Shown in pieces: positions 9,647 to 20,298 of a stretch of DNA of 64,000 nucleotides. The DNA comes from Pegoplata infirma (lineage: Eukaryota; Arthropoda; Insecta; Diptera; Anthomyiidae). The stretch covers positions 97,422,736 to 97,486,735 of the forward strand of contig OY992537.1 in the NCBI GenBank assembly GCA_963921195.1. The letters are read 5' to 3'. The notes under the pieces are model-generated. The model ran no database searches. It was not told the DNA's origin and was given only the letters and a program-made list of their open reading frames with translations. Both the position numbers and the translations under genes were made by a program. Each line of letters starts with the position of its first letter. Positions within the stretch are counted from its first letter, which is position 1.

Positions 9647-11167
9647 TAGGGTGGGTCGATGAAATGCATATTTGCGAATCTCGTTAACTAATAGCAAAAA
9701 CTCGACGCGCATTTTCGAGCTGATAACGGGAAAAATCATGAAAAAATTTTAGGAGGGTACTTTTAGGCCTCTACAAGCGGTTTTAGTTCGCGGTTTTTGG
9801 AAAAAAAGTATTTTTTTTAATTTTTTAAAAATATTTTAAAAATTAAGGTAAATAATGCTTATTACGAAACAAGTTCCAAAAAAAATTTATCTCGTCAATT
9901 TTAGCCCGTGGATGCATTTTTATACCCAGGAAAGTTCGATTTATATGTATAAAAAAAAATATTTTTTATTTCATAATAGCACTCAAATGGTGCAAAGGCC
10001 GATTTAAGAACATGAATGATAAAAATAAAAAAAATTGCTGGTATTTATAGCAATCCACAAGTGCAAAAAATTCGCAAATTACAAAAAAATTAAAAATGGG
10101 TATCAAAATTTTGGTAAAATAAAGCGTTTTAAGAAAATGATAAAAAAAAACAAAACAAATTGGCGGCTATTTATAACAATCCGCAAGTGCAAAAAATTCG
10201 CAAGTACCAAAAAAAAAATTAAAAAATTAAAAAATGGGTATCAAATTTTTGGTAAAATAAAGTGTTTTCAGCAAAAAAAAAAAAACAAAAAATATATTAA
10301 ATGATCAATATGGTCTATGGATGCATTTTGAAAATCTGATGTTTTTTTTTTGTTTGATATTTAAACGTTTATTTACAATTGATGTTTGTCCACATTATGT
10401 TTCAAAACAACTTATCACTTACCTTTTTATTCCTCGAAAAACTTAATCTTTAAACGTTTAAATATTATACAAAAAAAAAACATCAGATTTTCAAAATGCA
10501 TCCATGGACCATATTGATCCTCTAATATATTTTTTTGTTTTTTTTTCTAAAAACGCTTTATTTTATCAAAATTTCGATACCCATTTTTCCATTTTTTAAT
10601 TTTTTTTGGTACTTGCGAATTTTTTGCACTTGCGGATTGTTATAAATAGCCTCCAATTTGATTTGTTTTTTTATCATTTTCTTAAAACCCTTTATTTTAC
10701 CAAAATTTTGATACCCATTTTTAATTTTTTTGTAATTTGCGAATTTTTTGCACTTGCGGATTGCTATAAATACCCGAATTTTTTTTATTTTTATCATTCA
10801 TGTTCTTAAATCGGGTTTATGAACTATTTGAGTGCTATTATGAAATAAAAAATATTTTTTTTTATATATATAAATCAAACTTTCCTGGGTATAAAAATGC
10901 ATCTACGGGCTAAATTGGCGAGATAATTTTTTTTTGGAACTTGTTTTGTAATAAGCATTATTTTACTTAATTTTTAAAATATTTTTAAAAAATTAAAAAA
11001 AATATTTTTTTTTCCAAAAACCGCAAACTAAAACCGCTTGTAGAGGCCTAAAAGTACCCTCCTAAAATTTTTTCATGATTTTTCCCGTTATCAGCTCGAA
11101 AATGCGCGTCGAGTTTTTGCTATTAGTTAATGAGATTCGCAAATATGCATTTCATCGACCCACCCTA
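9647..11167. mobile_element. Palindromic hAT-like element (TAGGGTGGGTCGATG)
   Basis: Inverted ends TAGGGTGGGTCGATGAAATG and an 8-bp duplication gtgtagaa (9639-9646; 11168-11175). The arms are about 750 bp each and meet near 10410. Each arm holds a duplicated ~115-bp segment (ccgcaagtgcaaaaaattcg ... gggtatcaaa). No transposase. It landed at the right border of the satellite-armed foldback. Confidence 0.85.
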
Positions 11168-11175
11168 GTGTAGAA

Positions 11176-11288
11176 TACGTGTGCCTGTTTGTTTATAGCA
11201 CAGTCTGTACTGTGGTTTATAGTTTTTATACATAAATTCCGCTTGTAACGCCTCGACATATCAGTCTAGGATAAAAAGTTTATAGCCA
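11176..11288 (+). mobile_element. INE-1/DINE-1-like fragment
   Basis: tttttatacataaattccgc and the following cgacatatcagtctaggat match the fragment at 6379-6470 nearly exactly. It is cut at tatagcca by the CCCAGGCAG element. Confidence 0.6.
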
Positions 11289-12541
11289 CCCAGGCAGAAA
11301 AATACATACGGGCCAGATCTGGCAAAGTACCTAATAAGGTAGTATTAATACTGGCAAAGTACCTTTTTTTTGGGTTTTTAGTACTTGCTAAGATGCTAAA
11401 TGATAACACCATTTAGTAGTGGCAAAGTACTTTTAAAAGCGCTTTCCCTGTACTTTGAAAAGTATTATCCGAGATTTTTTAAAATAGCTTTTTAACTAAA
11501 ATAATCCATTACAAAATTAAAAATGTATGAATAAATTTTTTTATTTAATAATTTGTACATTAGAAGTCTTTTTTGTAATTTTTCATTTCAAAAGCGACCA
11601 GTATTTTATAAAATAAGAAGTATGATCAACATTTCTATTTATTTGAGACATGCTGAGTCCAATGGCGTACTCCGTTTTTTGATGCATGGTACAGTTTTCT
11701 TGCAATATGTCATTAAAGATTATCTTATTTCCAGCCTGTTTTTTAACATAAAAAATTGTAAAATTTGGTTTAAAGCTTTTCAACTTGCCCTTAAATTCGC
11801 GAATTTCTTCATTTTTTAGGGTTCTCGCGAAATTAAGCTCTAAATTGGTCTTGCTTTTAGTGAATCATAAAGGCATCCCTAACACTACTGCATTTACAGT
11901 TTTTCATTTCGTGATCCTGTTTCCTTTTAAAAGGACTTCCAAAGTAAAAGTAAAGTTTTATGGGCTAATCTCACAAAAACATAAAAAATGGATAAATTCG
12001 CGAATTTATTTCTACATCCTTTTAACAAATGTTCCAAATACTATCTAGGAATATAAAAGAAAGTCGGAATCAAAAGTTGTATTTTCTTTCGTAAACATTA
12101 ATGGTTTTAAAATAAAACCATTTCATACAGATAACGTATGTTTACTCGACAATAAAAATGTAATTAAAGTTACTGAAATTTTAAGTAGAAAGCTGTCTAA
12201 ATACAAATGTGATGATATTTTTTTTGAAAGTCAATATTTCAATTGAATGTAGCCAATAACATTAAAATCAGTACCCACAAAGTAGAATCAAAGTGTATTC
12301 TTACTAAATTTGATAATGACACTATTGCAATAACTTTACAACATAATTAAGTTAAAATTTAATTAAATTATTAAAAAAAAATATTTCAAATAAAGAAACC
12401 GTCTTTAGTTTGGTAAAAAAGTACTGGCAAAGTACTAAATTCGGTAAAACCAAGTACTTTACTAAAACGAGCTTGCTATACAAAAAATAAATTACTTTGC
12501 CAGTACTTTTTCTTTTGAACGGTTGGCAATTTCTGGCTGGG
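11289..12541. mobile_element. CCCAG-ended element H
   Basis: Left end CCCAGGCAGAAAAATAC. The right end reversed reads CCCAGCCAGAAATTGCCAAC, which matches the left end of elements at 12840 and 13496. Subterminal ctggcaaagtacc/ggtactttgccag repeats occur at both sides. The interior shares catttacagtttttcatttc with 24720 and, inverted, 25130. No target duplication could be confirmed (ca versus ta). Confidence 0.6.
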
Positions 12542-12839
12542 TACCTACAGACGACGCAATATTATGCACAATATTTTTGACGGAATCTTATTTAGAGTTG
12601 TCAAAACCGGTTTCCGAATTATTCGAAAAACCGGTTTTTACACTTTTTCCCGGTTTTTCCAAGCCGGTTTTTTAAAACCGGTTGTTTTCTAGATATTCGA
12701 AAAACCGGTTTTTTTGTGTCGAATTATTCGACATTTTCGAATATATAATACTTTATTTTTTGTCATCATTTGTTACAAATTTTGTAAAATACAACTCTGT
12801 ATTTGAAATTTTGTTTCTTAATTCAGTAATAAATAAGAA

Positions 12840-13358
12840 CCCAGTCAGAAATTGCCAACCGTACCAAAAATTTTGTGTTGGTACAATATCGGGCTAACCA
12901 AAAATTCAACATTGTATAATGTAAAACAGTTTTACTAAAAATATTGTGTTGGCACAACTTTGTGTTTACATAAAACACTACACTATAGATTATAATTTAA
13001 AAGTTTTAACATTTTTATTTTTTTAAAAAGTTTTCGATTTACATAGACCTCAACTCTTTAATCTAAGTGAACACTTAAGTAGTTGCTTTTTCAACCAATT
13101 TGTACAAAATGCTAACTAAAAAGCACGACATCGAGATTTTCAATACATCCCTAAGCAAAAGTTAAATCCAATGTCGTAAATTTGTAAAATCAATGTTAAC
13201 CCAACGTTAAAACAAAAGTCGAGCGATCCTTGGCCACTGTTATCATTTCAACGTCGGAATGACGTCGTAGACTTAGAAACGGGTATGATTCGCCAACGTT
13301 GGTACCGTCGCCGCCAACTTCATTCCAACGTTGGCCCGTTTGTATTTTTCTGCCTGGG
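12840..13358 (+). mobile_element. CCCAGTCAG element G1
   Basis: CCCAGTCAGAAATTGCC...TTTTTCTGCCTGGG, flanked by aa on both sides. Nearly identical to 13496-13999. It contains ccaacgttggc-type palindromes near the right end. Confidence 0.75.
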
Positions 13359-13369
13359 AAGGTTAAAAG

Positions 13370-14151
13370 CAGAGTTATAGAGTAGGGTATCAAATGGCGT
13401 TTGGAACAGCAGTAAACAAAAACCATATGGTATTGTTTAAGAAATTTTATCACAAATCGAAATCTGAGCGAAATGGAAGATACCACCCAGTCAGAAATTG
13501 CCAACCGTACCAAAAATTTTGTGTTGGTACAATATCGGGCTAGCCAAAAATACAACATTGTATAATGTAAAACAGTTTTACTAAAAATATTGTGTTGGCA
13601 CAACTTTGTGTTTACATAAAACACTACACTATAGATTATAATTTAAAAGTTTTAACATTTTTATTTTTTTAAAAAGTTTTCGATTTACATAGACCTCAAC
13701 TCTTTAATCTAAGTGAACACTTAAGTAGTTGCTTTTTCAACCAATTTGTACAAAATGCTAACTAAAAAGCACGACATCGAGATTTTCAATACATCCCTAA
13801 GCAAAAGTTAAATCCAATGTCGTAAATTTGTAAAATCAATGTTAACCCAACGTTAAAACAAAAGTCGAGCGATCGTTGGCCACTGTTATCATTTCAACGT
13901 CGGAATGACGTCGTAGACTTAGAAACGGGTATGATTCGCCAACGTTGGTACCGTCGCCGCCAACTTCATTCCAACGTTGGCCCGTTTGTATTTTTCTGCA
14001 GTTATACAGCAGTTATACAGTAAGAATGCAGATTGCTTTTTGTCTCTCTTTGCTTTACGTTTGAACTTTAGTGTGGTATTACCAGATTTTTCCAGTTATT
14101 TTTGGTGATGCCAGATCTACAAAACTGTCAATTCCTTACTCTATAACTCTG
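13370..14151. mobile_element. hAT MITE X1 (CAGAGTTATAGAGTA)
   Basis: Perfect inverted ends CAGAGTTATAGAGTA and exact 8-bp duplication gttaaaag (13362-13369; 14152-14159). It is interrupted by CCCAG element G2. The relative at 48622-49864 lacks that insertion and reads gataccagttttacag across the site. Confidence 0.9.
13496..13999 (+). mobile_element. CCCAGTCAG element G2, right tip missing
   Basis: Matches G1 almost base for base but stops at ttttctgc, without the final CTGGG. It lies inside MITE X1, so G1 and G2 are two recent copies about 140 bp apart in the same orientation. Confidence 0.75.
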
Positions 14152-15084
14152 GTTAAAAGACGCGGTTGTGAAGAAACACTAACAAGAAACTGTTGTGTTT
14201 TAAATATATTTTTTAAATGTTTTTAAGTCCTTATTGTACTGATTAAAAGTACATAGTTCCATTTTATAGTGACTAGGGATGCCAAACGGGATTGACATTT
14301 ACAAATCCCGGGATTCGGGATTTTAAAATCCTAATCCCGGGATCCCGGGATTTTTCGGGATTTCGGGATTTTTCGGGATCCCGGGATTTTTCGGGATTTC
14401 GGGATTTTTCGGGATTTTGGGATTTATTAAAATTAAACATTTTTACGTTATATTTTTAATAAATTTTTTTATAATCAAATATTTAATTAATTCATAACCA
14501 TTGAATAATTATCGTAAAGTTTTACATATTTAGCACAGAAAATCCGAAAATTTAGGAACAACTATGACCGATGTGAATAGATTCGAGCAATGTCCGTATG
14601 TAAAAGACGCGATGATGTCGAATTCAAAAGATTAGATAATAATTTTTTTCGGTCGGCCTCTTTTTTAGAGGATATAAAATATTTATTTTAATAATGATAA
14701 AATTGTATTAATAATTTTGTTACAATTTCTTGCGAAGGAAGATGTCCTCCAATGTCCTCCGCCGATACATTTGTATTAATTATCCTATTGGTAGGCGAAT
14801 CGCATTTTACCAAATGCATTTATTACGCTTAAGTAACAGAATTTTATCATAATTTATATTATTTTTTTATATCCACGCCCACAAAAAGGGGCGGGACGAT
14901 AAAAATGGAATGGCTAGGTGCAACTAAAAATGTGTCTTTTGCTTAACAAAAGTACAAATTGGTAAAAAATTTTGGGTTTTCAGGGGCTGTTTTGGTTTTT
15001 TAAGGGGAAAATTTTCGTCCCCATTCGCTTTTACTCATTTACGAACTAAAACTGTTAATGTTAATGCTCCCTTATAAATTAAAC

Positions 15085-15635
15085 CAGAGACCAAATATAA
15101 CAGTTATATGTGTCTTTTTGTTTTAAAAAAATCATGAAACGAATGTTGTCCAAACTTAGTATTTTATATATGAAAAGACTTCTAGAGATGTCCCGTGTTA
15201 AAATTTGCAATAACATTTATTTTTTTGATTTTTTCAATAACAGTAAAAAATAACAGTTATTAAAAACTTTTTGTTCAAACAATCTAAAATAATTTTTATT
15301 TTATATTTATTTGAGTAAATAACTGTTATAACAGTTATTTTTAAAAAAAATCAATCAAAGTTTATATCTTTAAATCAATGAATGAAGTATTAGATATCAA
15401 TATGATTCTTATGCATGCGCTTATTGTTGTTTTATTTTAATAACTCGAGTTTTTTAGGTCTCAAAGAGTTTTTAATAACAGTTATAAAAAATAAAAGTTT
15501 TTTATTTCTGTTATTTTGAACAGATATTTATATAAATCATTTCAAACTGTTATTTTTAATTTTTATTTGAAAAAATATTTTTGAACAGTTAAATTTGATT
15601 TTTTTCAATAAATCTCATAACTGTTATGGTCTCTG
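15085..15635. mobile_element. Nested hAT MITE (CAGAGACC)
   Basis: Ends CAGAGACC and GGTCTCTG with exact 8-bp duplication aattaaac (15077-15084; 15636-15643). The interior is rich in ataacagttat palindromes. Confidence 0.85.
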
Positions 15636-15710
15636 AATTAAACTCTCAGCAAAATTTAACTGCTTTTAAAAAATATTGACATATGCATACATCGGCAGCT
15701 AACTGTATAT

Positions 15711-15880
15711 TAGGGTGAAACAAATTTTCCTATGTTCGAATTTCAAAATCGTTTGGACCTATAGGGTTCCTTTTAGAAATGAAAATCGGAAAGTTTCAAA
15801 CAGGGTAAAAAATGTTTCAATTTGTTCGGATTTTCTGATTTTCAAGTCCAATTGAAAAAAGGAAAATTTGATCCACCCTT
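15711..15880. mobile_element. 170-bp hAT-like MITE (TAGGGTGAAACAAATTTTCC)
   Basis: Left end TAGGGTGAAACAAATTTTCC. The right end reversed reads AAGGGTGGATCAAATTTTCC. Exact duplication ctgtatat (15703-15710; 15881-15888). The terminal TAGGGTG is shared with the palindromic elements at 9647, 36631 and 39117. Confidence 0.85.
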
Positions 15881-16548
15881 CTGTATATTAAGTAATACGC
15901 ACTAAAAATTAATTTGTACTCCAAAAGAGTAAGAGAAATTAAGCCCAACTTGCTTTATTTGAAAGATATTTCAAACACCTTTTAAACGATATCCATTTTG
16001 TCACCACCGGACAACAAGCACTGGAGAAACAATAAATTTTGATTACAAATTTTGAAAAAAAATCCCGAAATCCCGGGATTTTTCGGGATTTGTTAATCCC
16101 GGAAAATCCCGAAAAATCCCGGGATTGAAAAAATGAAATCCCGGGATTCGGGATTTGCCAATCCCGAAAAATCCCGGGATTTCGGGATTCGGGATTTCCC
16201 GTTTGGCATCCCTAATAGTGACTGACCCTATAATTTCTATTACTATAAATTAAAAACATTTTATTAACTTACATAAAAAATATGTATATTTTGTTGTTTA
16301 AGCTTTGAATTTGATTTATTTAATAAAAATGAATTGTGTACAATTATTTTTTCTTTTTTTTTTGTTAAAAACAAATTAAAACCTATTTATTTAATGTTTT
16401 TAACAATTTTTATTAAAAAAACCGAAAAAACCGGTTATTCGAACCGGTTTTCAAATAAAAAAACCGAAAACCGGTTTTTAAAAAACGGCGGTTTTTTTAA
16501 CTATTCGAAAACCGGTTTTTGAAATATGACGAATAGTTGACAACTCTA

Positions 16549-17548
16549 GTCTTATTATAGTGATTTCTTTTCTGAAAAAAAATATTTGCCTTTTTAGGGT
16601 ATACATTTTTAAAATGTTAAACTCACACCTTCGAAAACTTGCATTTTATTTGACTGGAATAGAACACAACATATAGAAATACTCTGCCCTGTATTTTTTA
16701 ACAGCTGTTTTGAGAAAACAACACAGAAAAAGTCAGCTGTTGTATAAGGCAATTTCAACCCCGTGATTTTTTACGGGGTAAAAAGTGCAACTTTTTTGCA
16801 CTTTATAGGGCAGACATTTTTAGAAAAGAACACGATATTCTTTATAAGGGTTGACATTTTTTAGAAAAGAACACAAAAACATAATTTTTGGGGCGAAATG
16901 CTAAAAAAAGGCACATTTTTTGCCAGAAAAGAAAACACCATTAATAGAGATCGCGTCGTAGAAGCATCTATTCGTCGCTGAAATTATTTTATAAATTTAG
17001 AAACGTGTTTGTGTTTGTCGGTCGCTAGTATGGGTTATTTCTCCGAGAGTACCGTTAGACAACGGTGTCTAACCAAACTCAAACATACGCACGTGTTAAG
17101 GAAGCGTCGTTTTACTCTTCCATTGTAAGGGCAATGGTCGTGTGTGTCCGGAGTTTCCCTTAAAATTTCATGTGCTCGGCCCCCTTAAATTTTAATTTGT
17201 TTTTTTTTTATTTTAAAGGGGGTGGCATATTTTTTTTAATTTTTGTTTGCCCCATAAACTGCAGTTTAGCCAGATCTAGTTAAGATCTTTAATAATTACA
17301 AAAAAAAATTTAAAATCTTAAAATTCGAAAGAATACCATTTTTTTTTAATTAGATGGATAGTGTTTCTAGAAAAGATTTTTGACGAAAACAAGGAAAGAT
17401 ATTGGAGAGAATAATCACGGCACAAAAATTTGGCAGATTGAAGCTTGCCCTCAGCAAGCACGGAACGGGGGACAGTTTCGAATTATGCCGTGTTGGTGTT
17501 CGTACCAGTGTTGTCAGGTTTTTAAGGAGTTTTCTTCTTGAGCCTTTT
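16549..17548. other. Gene-free interval
   Basis: I find no convincing gene or bounded element. A slightly GC-richer stretch (about 16940-17130) contains cgtcgtagaagcatctattc and a short hairpin accgttagacaacggt. I do not recognise it. Confidence 0.4.
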
Positions 17549-19090
17549 GATACCCTCCACTCTAGTGATAGAGGGTATATAAATTTGTCATTCCGTTTGT
17601 AACACCTCGAAATATTGGTCTAGGACCTCATAAAGTATATACAGCTGCGAAAGAAAAAATAGCACCAGCGGTATTTTCTTTAGTTTTATGATTGATGTTG
17701 TAATGTTATACATATCTAAAAAAACAGTCCAACGGTTACCACAAAAACAAAAAAATGTTTAGAAAACTATGCCAAGATAACACACTTTAGCTTTTTGGTA
17801 TGACGATCTTCCTTTTTAGTAGGCGTGGTTTTAAGCTTGAATTGGGCAGATTTATCATCTCAGGAAATTCATATCATATCTCAAAAACTACTCACTAGAT
17901 CGGCATGAAATTCACAAAATTGGAAAGCTTATTAAAATTTGTTATAAAAAACCTTCATAGCCCATTTAAATGCTCACCAGATTATCAGTGAGGGCATCAA
18001 ATACAAAAACAAAATTTTCGTAATTTTTGATATCGTTAAAATTTGGCTTATTTCTCAGAGTCTAAGTTATAAGAGGGTTCATAAAATACATTAAATTAAA
18101 GCTTTATTGGGGATGAATATAAATGGCAATATACTGCTATGCCTTCCCTTGTGAAACATCGGAGTTATAAACACAATTTTATTTTTATTAAATATTGTGT
18201 GATTTAAACTTATGTTCCAAGCTATGTCATTGTAAGTTCAGTGACCTATTAAGACCACTATGTACTGAGAATAGAAGCCATTTTTACAAGCTTTCGATTG
18301 CTTTTTATTTGGTTTAGATCGGATCAGTAACTTTGCAGATATGCTATGCTGTTTCAGAGATGATGGATAAGGCTGATTTTGGCTTTAAAGCCACGCCCAC
18401 TATAAACAGAATACTGCATAGAAAAAACAGGCTGGTATTTTAATTTTGCGTTATTTTTTAAACATATTTTTTTTTTTGAAATGACCGTTAGACACTTCTG
18501 TAAATGTTATCGGATAAAACTCGAAAGGCATAAGATTTAGAAAATACCCTTTGGTGCTATTTTTTCTTTCGCAACTGTATATTCATGATCCTCGAACGAT
18601 TTTAAGTCGATCTAACGATGTCCGTCCATCCGTCTATCTGTAGAAAAAACATTAACTTTTGAAAGACTTTCCTAAGGTTGCTGAAGTTTGGCATATATGT
18701 TTGCCATTTACCTAAGTGGTTCAAAAGTTATAAGCAAAATAGTGAAATTATATAAGGGGTTTTCGCGAATTAACTAGTTTAAAACACACGCTTACTTTTG
18801 AAAGACAATCCTAAGGTTGCTGAAGCTTGCCATATTTGTCGTTCTCCTGGTCCAGTTGGTATTGAATTTCAGCTAAATCAGTCCGGTGGTTCAAAAGGTA
18901 TTAAGAAACCCGTGAATTTCAGATTGGTTTCACCTTAAATTCACGTGTTAAAAAAACCGTTAAGCTTTAAAAACATTGGTTAGCTAGAAAAATATTTTAC
19001 AAAGTATTTTGGTCTTACAAAAATATGTTTGCATTAAAAAAAAAAACTTACACTAGAAAAAATTTTTTTTCACTTTAGAAAATTATTACC
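17549..19090 (+). mobile_element. INE-1/DINE-1-like repeat, interrupted
   Basis: Starts with ataccctccactctagtgat and its inverted partner gagggtatat, a hairpin typical of the INE-1/DINE-1 boundary, then ttgtcattccgtttgtaaca. It resumes at 18578 with gatgtccgtccatccgtcta and two related ttgaaagac...ctaaggttgctgaag blocks. The tail 18930-19090 resembles 31950-32100. The centre is occupied by a CAGCTGCG MITE. Confidence 0.65.
17642..18577. mobile_element. Tc1/mariner-like MITE (CAG[C/T]TGCGAAAGAAAAAA)
   Basis: Inverted ends CAGCTGCGAAAGAAAAAA and TTTTTTCTTTCGCAACTG with TA on both sides. Removing it joins aaagtata to tattcatgatcc, as expected for the INE-like host. No transposase. Confidence 0.8.
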
Positions 19091-19104
19091 ACTTTAAAAG
19101 GGCA

Positions 19105-19345
19105 TTGTTTAATCTTATTCGAATTGCAATTGATCTTTTTCGGATTACAATTGGAATCTTTGAATTACAATTGATCTTTTTCGAATTGCAATTGAGCTTT
19201 TTTACTTACAATTGATCTTATTCGAATTACAATTGATCTTTTTCGGATTACAATTGAAATCTTTGAATTACAATTTTTCTTTTTCAAATTATCTATTTCG
19301 AATTACAATTGATCTTTTTTGAATTACAATGGACCTTTTTATACC
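19105..19345. repeat. ~21-bp CAATTGATCTTTTTCGAATTA array
   Basis: About eleven units such as caattgatctttttcgaatt, diverged. It shares AATT..CAATTG and the ~21-bp period with the foldback arm satellite. One unit at 9604-9630 (aattacaattgatcttttct) links the two variants. Confidence 0.75.
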
Positions 19346-19975
19346 CTTCACTTATTGTTAGTGATAGAGGGTATATATCAAAAACTTAAATATATAAAGA
19401 CTAGGCAATAGTCAATTCTTTTTGACGTTTAAAGGTGGTGCTAGTTTTACAAATGGTATCTGGGAAAGCTGGAAATTTTGTTTACCTTTTATTTTTCGTT
19501 TAATTTTGCTGGTTGTTTTGATTTAATTATATTAATTTCGTTTTTTTATTATGTATTTTTTTATTTTCAAGTGACACAACAATAATTTTCATTCATAATT
19601 TTAAATTTTTTTAATGTTTATTTTTCGTTATTCCCAAATCGTTCCCAAAAAAAAGATTGCCACCTGTAGATAACGACTTCGTTATTACTGACACTACTAT
19701 TCATGAGTTACCCCTGGTATATATAGTAAGTTTGTCATTCCGATTGTAACTCATTGAAATATCGATCAGTTATTGATTCTAAGAAATTCTAGCGATGTCC
19801 GCCTGTCTGTCCGTCTGTGGAAATGGTGATCACGGCCAAAGTAACAAACATATATGACTGAGGCTTAGCACATTTACTTGTTGTTGCCCTAAGTAGTTTG
19901 GTATTGCATTTGATCGGTTTAGCGGTTCAAAAGTTATGAACGAAAATGTAAGGACACCTCAAATATTTTTGTACA
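19338..19975 (+). mobile_element. INE-1/DINE-1-like repeat, second copy
   Basis: Boundary hairpin atacccttcacttattgtta...gagggtatatat, then after an insertion gtttgtcattccgattgtaa and gatgtccgcctgtctgtccg. It directly abuts the ~21-bp array on its left, as the foldback/INE contact does at 7535. Confidence 0.65.
19409..19716 (-). mobile_element. Short interspersed element Q, inverted copy
   Basis: Reverse-orientation homologue of 34793-35148, sharing ttcatgagttacccctg at its end and ctttttgacgtttaaagg near its start. It sits between the hairpin and body of the INE-like repeat. Termini are only partly inverted repeats. Confidence 0.6.
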
Positions 19976-20298
19976 TTTAACATAACCTAAAAATACAAAA
20001 TGCTTGAATTCGATGCCTAATGATATTTAAACAAAACAAACATATTTTTTTTACCAAAAAAAATCTCGGATTTTTTTTTCCGCGGAAATTTTTTTTCAAT
20101 TTTTTATGGAATAATGCCTCAGAAGGGGTGTAATATAGATCGCCTCCGTGAACAATACTGTTTGCAGGTGCACCCTGGTTTCCGCTAAATGATCTATCGC
20201 GACTGGCTGCCAAACTATCAGAACTATATCTGGTCTCCTGGTAAATTTGAAAAAACAAACAACTAGAAATACTAAGCAGATAAAACAACAACAAAATA
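19976..20298 (+). other. Sequence upstream of the LINE ORF
   Basis: Moderately GC-rich compared with its surroundings and probably part of the retrotransposon: either 5' UTR or the end of a deleted ORF1. I cannot see an ORF1 (gag-like, zinc-knuckle) frame. A minus-strand open frame here (19977-20294) has no recognisable features. Confidence 0.4.

Larger units (their letters stand above)
14274..16214. mobile_element. hAT-like element (TAGGGATGCCAAACGGGA)
   Basis: Inverted ends TAGGGATGCCAAACGGGA with exact 8-bp duplication atagtgac (14266-14273; 16215-16222). Subterminal arrays of CCCGGGATTTTTCGGGATT fill about 150 bp at each end. Non-autonomous. It contains two further elements (15085-15635, 15711-15880). 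Confidence 0.9.
12593..16548. mobile_element. hAT-like element (TAGAGTTGTCAA) hosting several insertions
   Basis: Ends TAGAGTTGTCAA and TTGACAACTCTA, flanked by atcttatt (12585-12592) and gtcttatt (16549-16556), a 7/8 match. Subterminal regions are full of AACCGGTTTTTCGAA palindromes. The inside contains CCCAG elements, another hAT (13370-14151) and a hAT nest (14274-16214). No transposase was seen. Confidence 0.8.

Noticed and set aside
13196..13624. 142-codon open frame on the minus strand.
   Set aside because: It spans the border between two different mobile elements and has no domain features.
19977..20294. 105-codon minus-strand open frame as an ORF1 or separate gene.
   Set aside because: Opposite strand to the LINE, no zinc knuckle or other motif. 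Likely chance.
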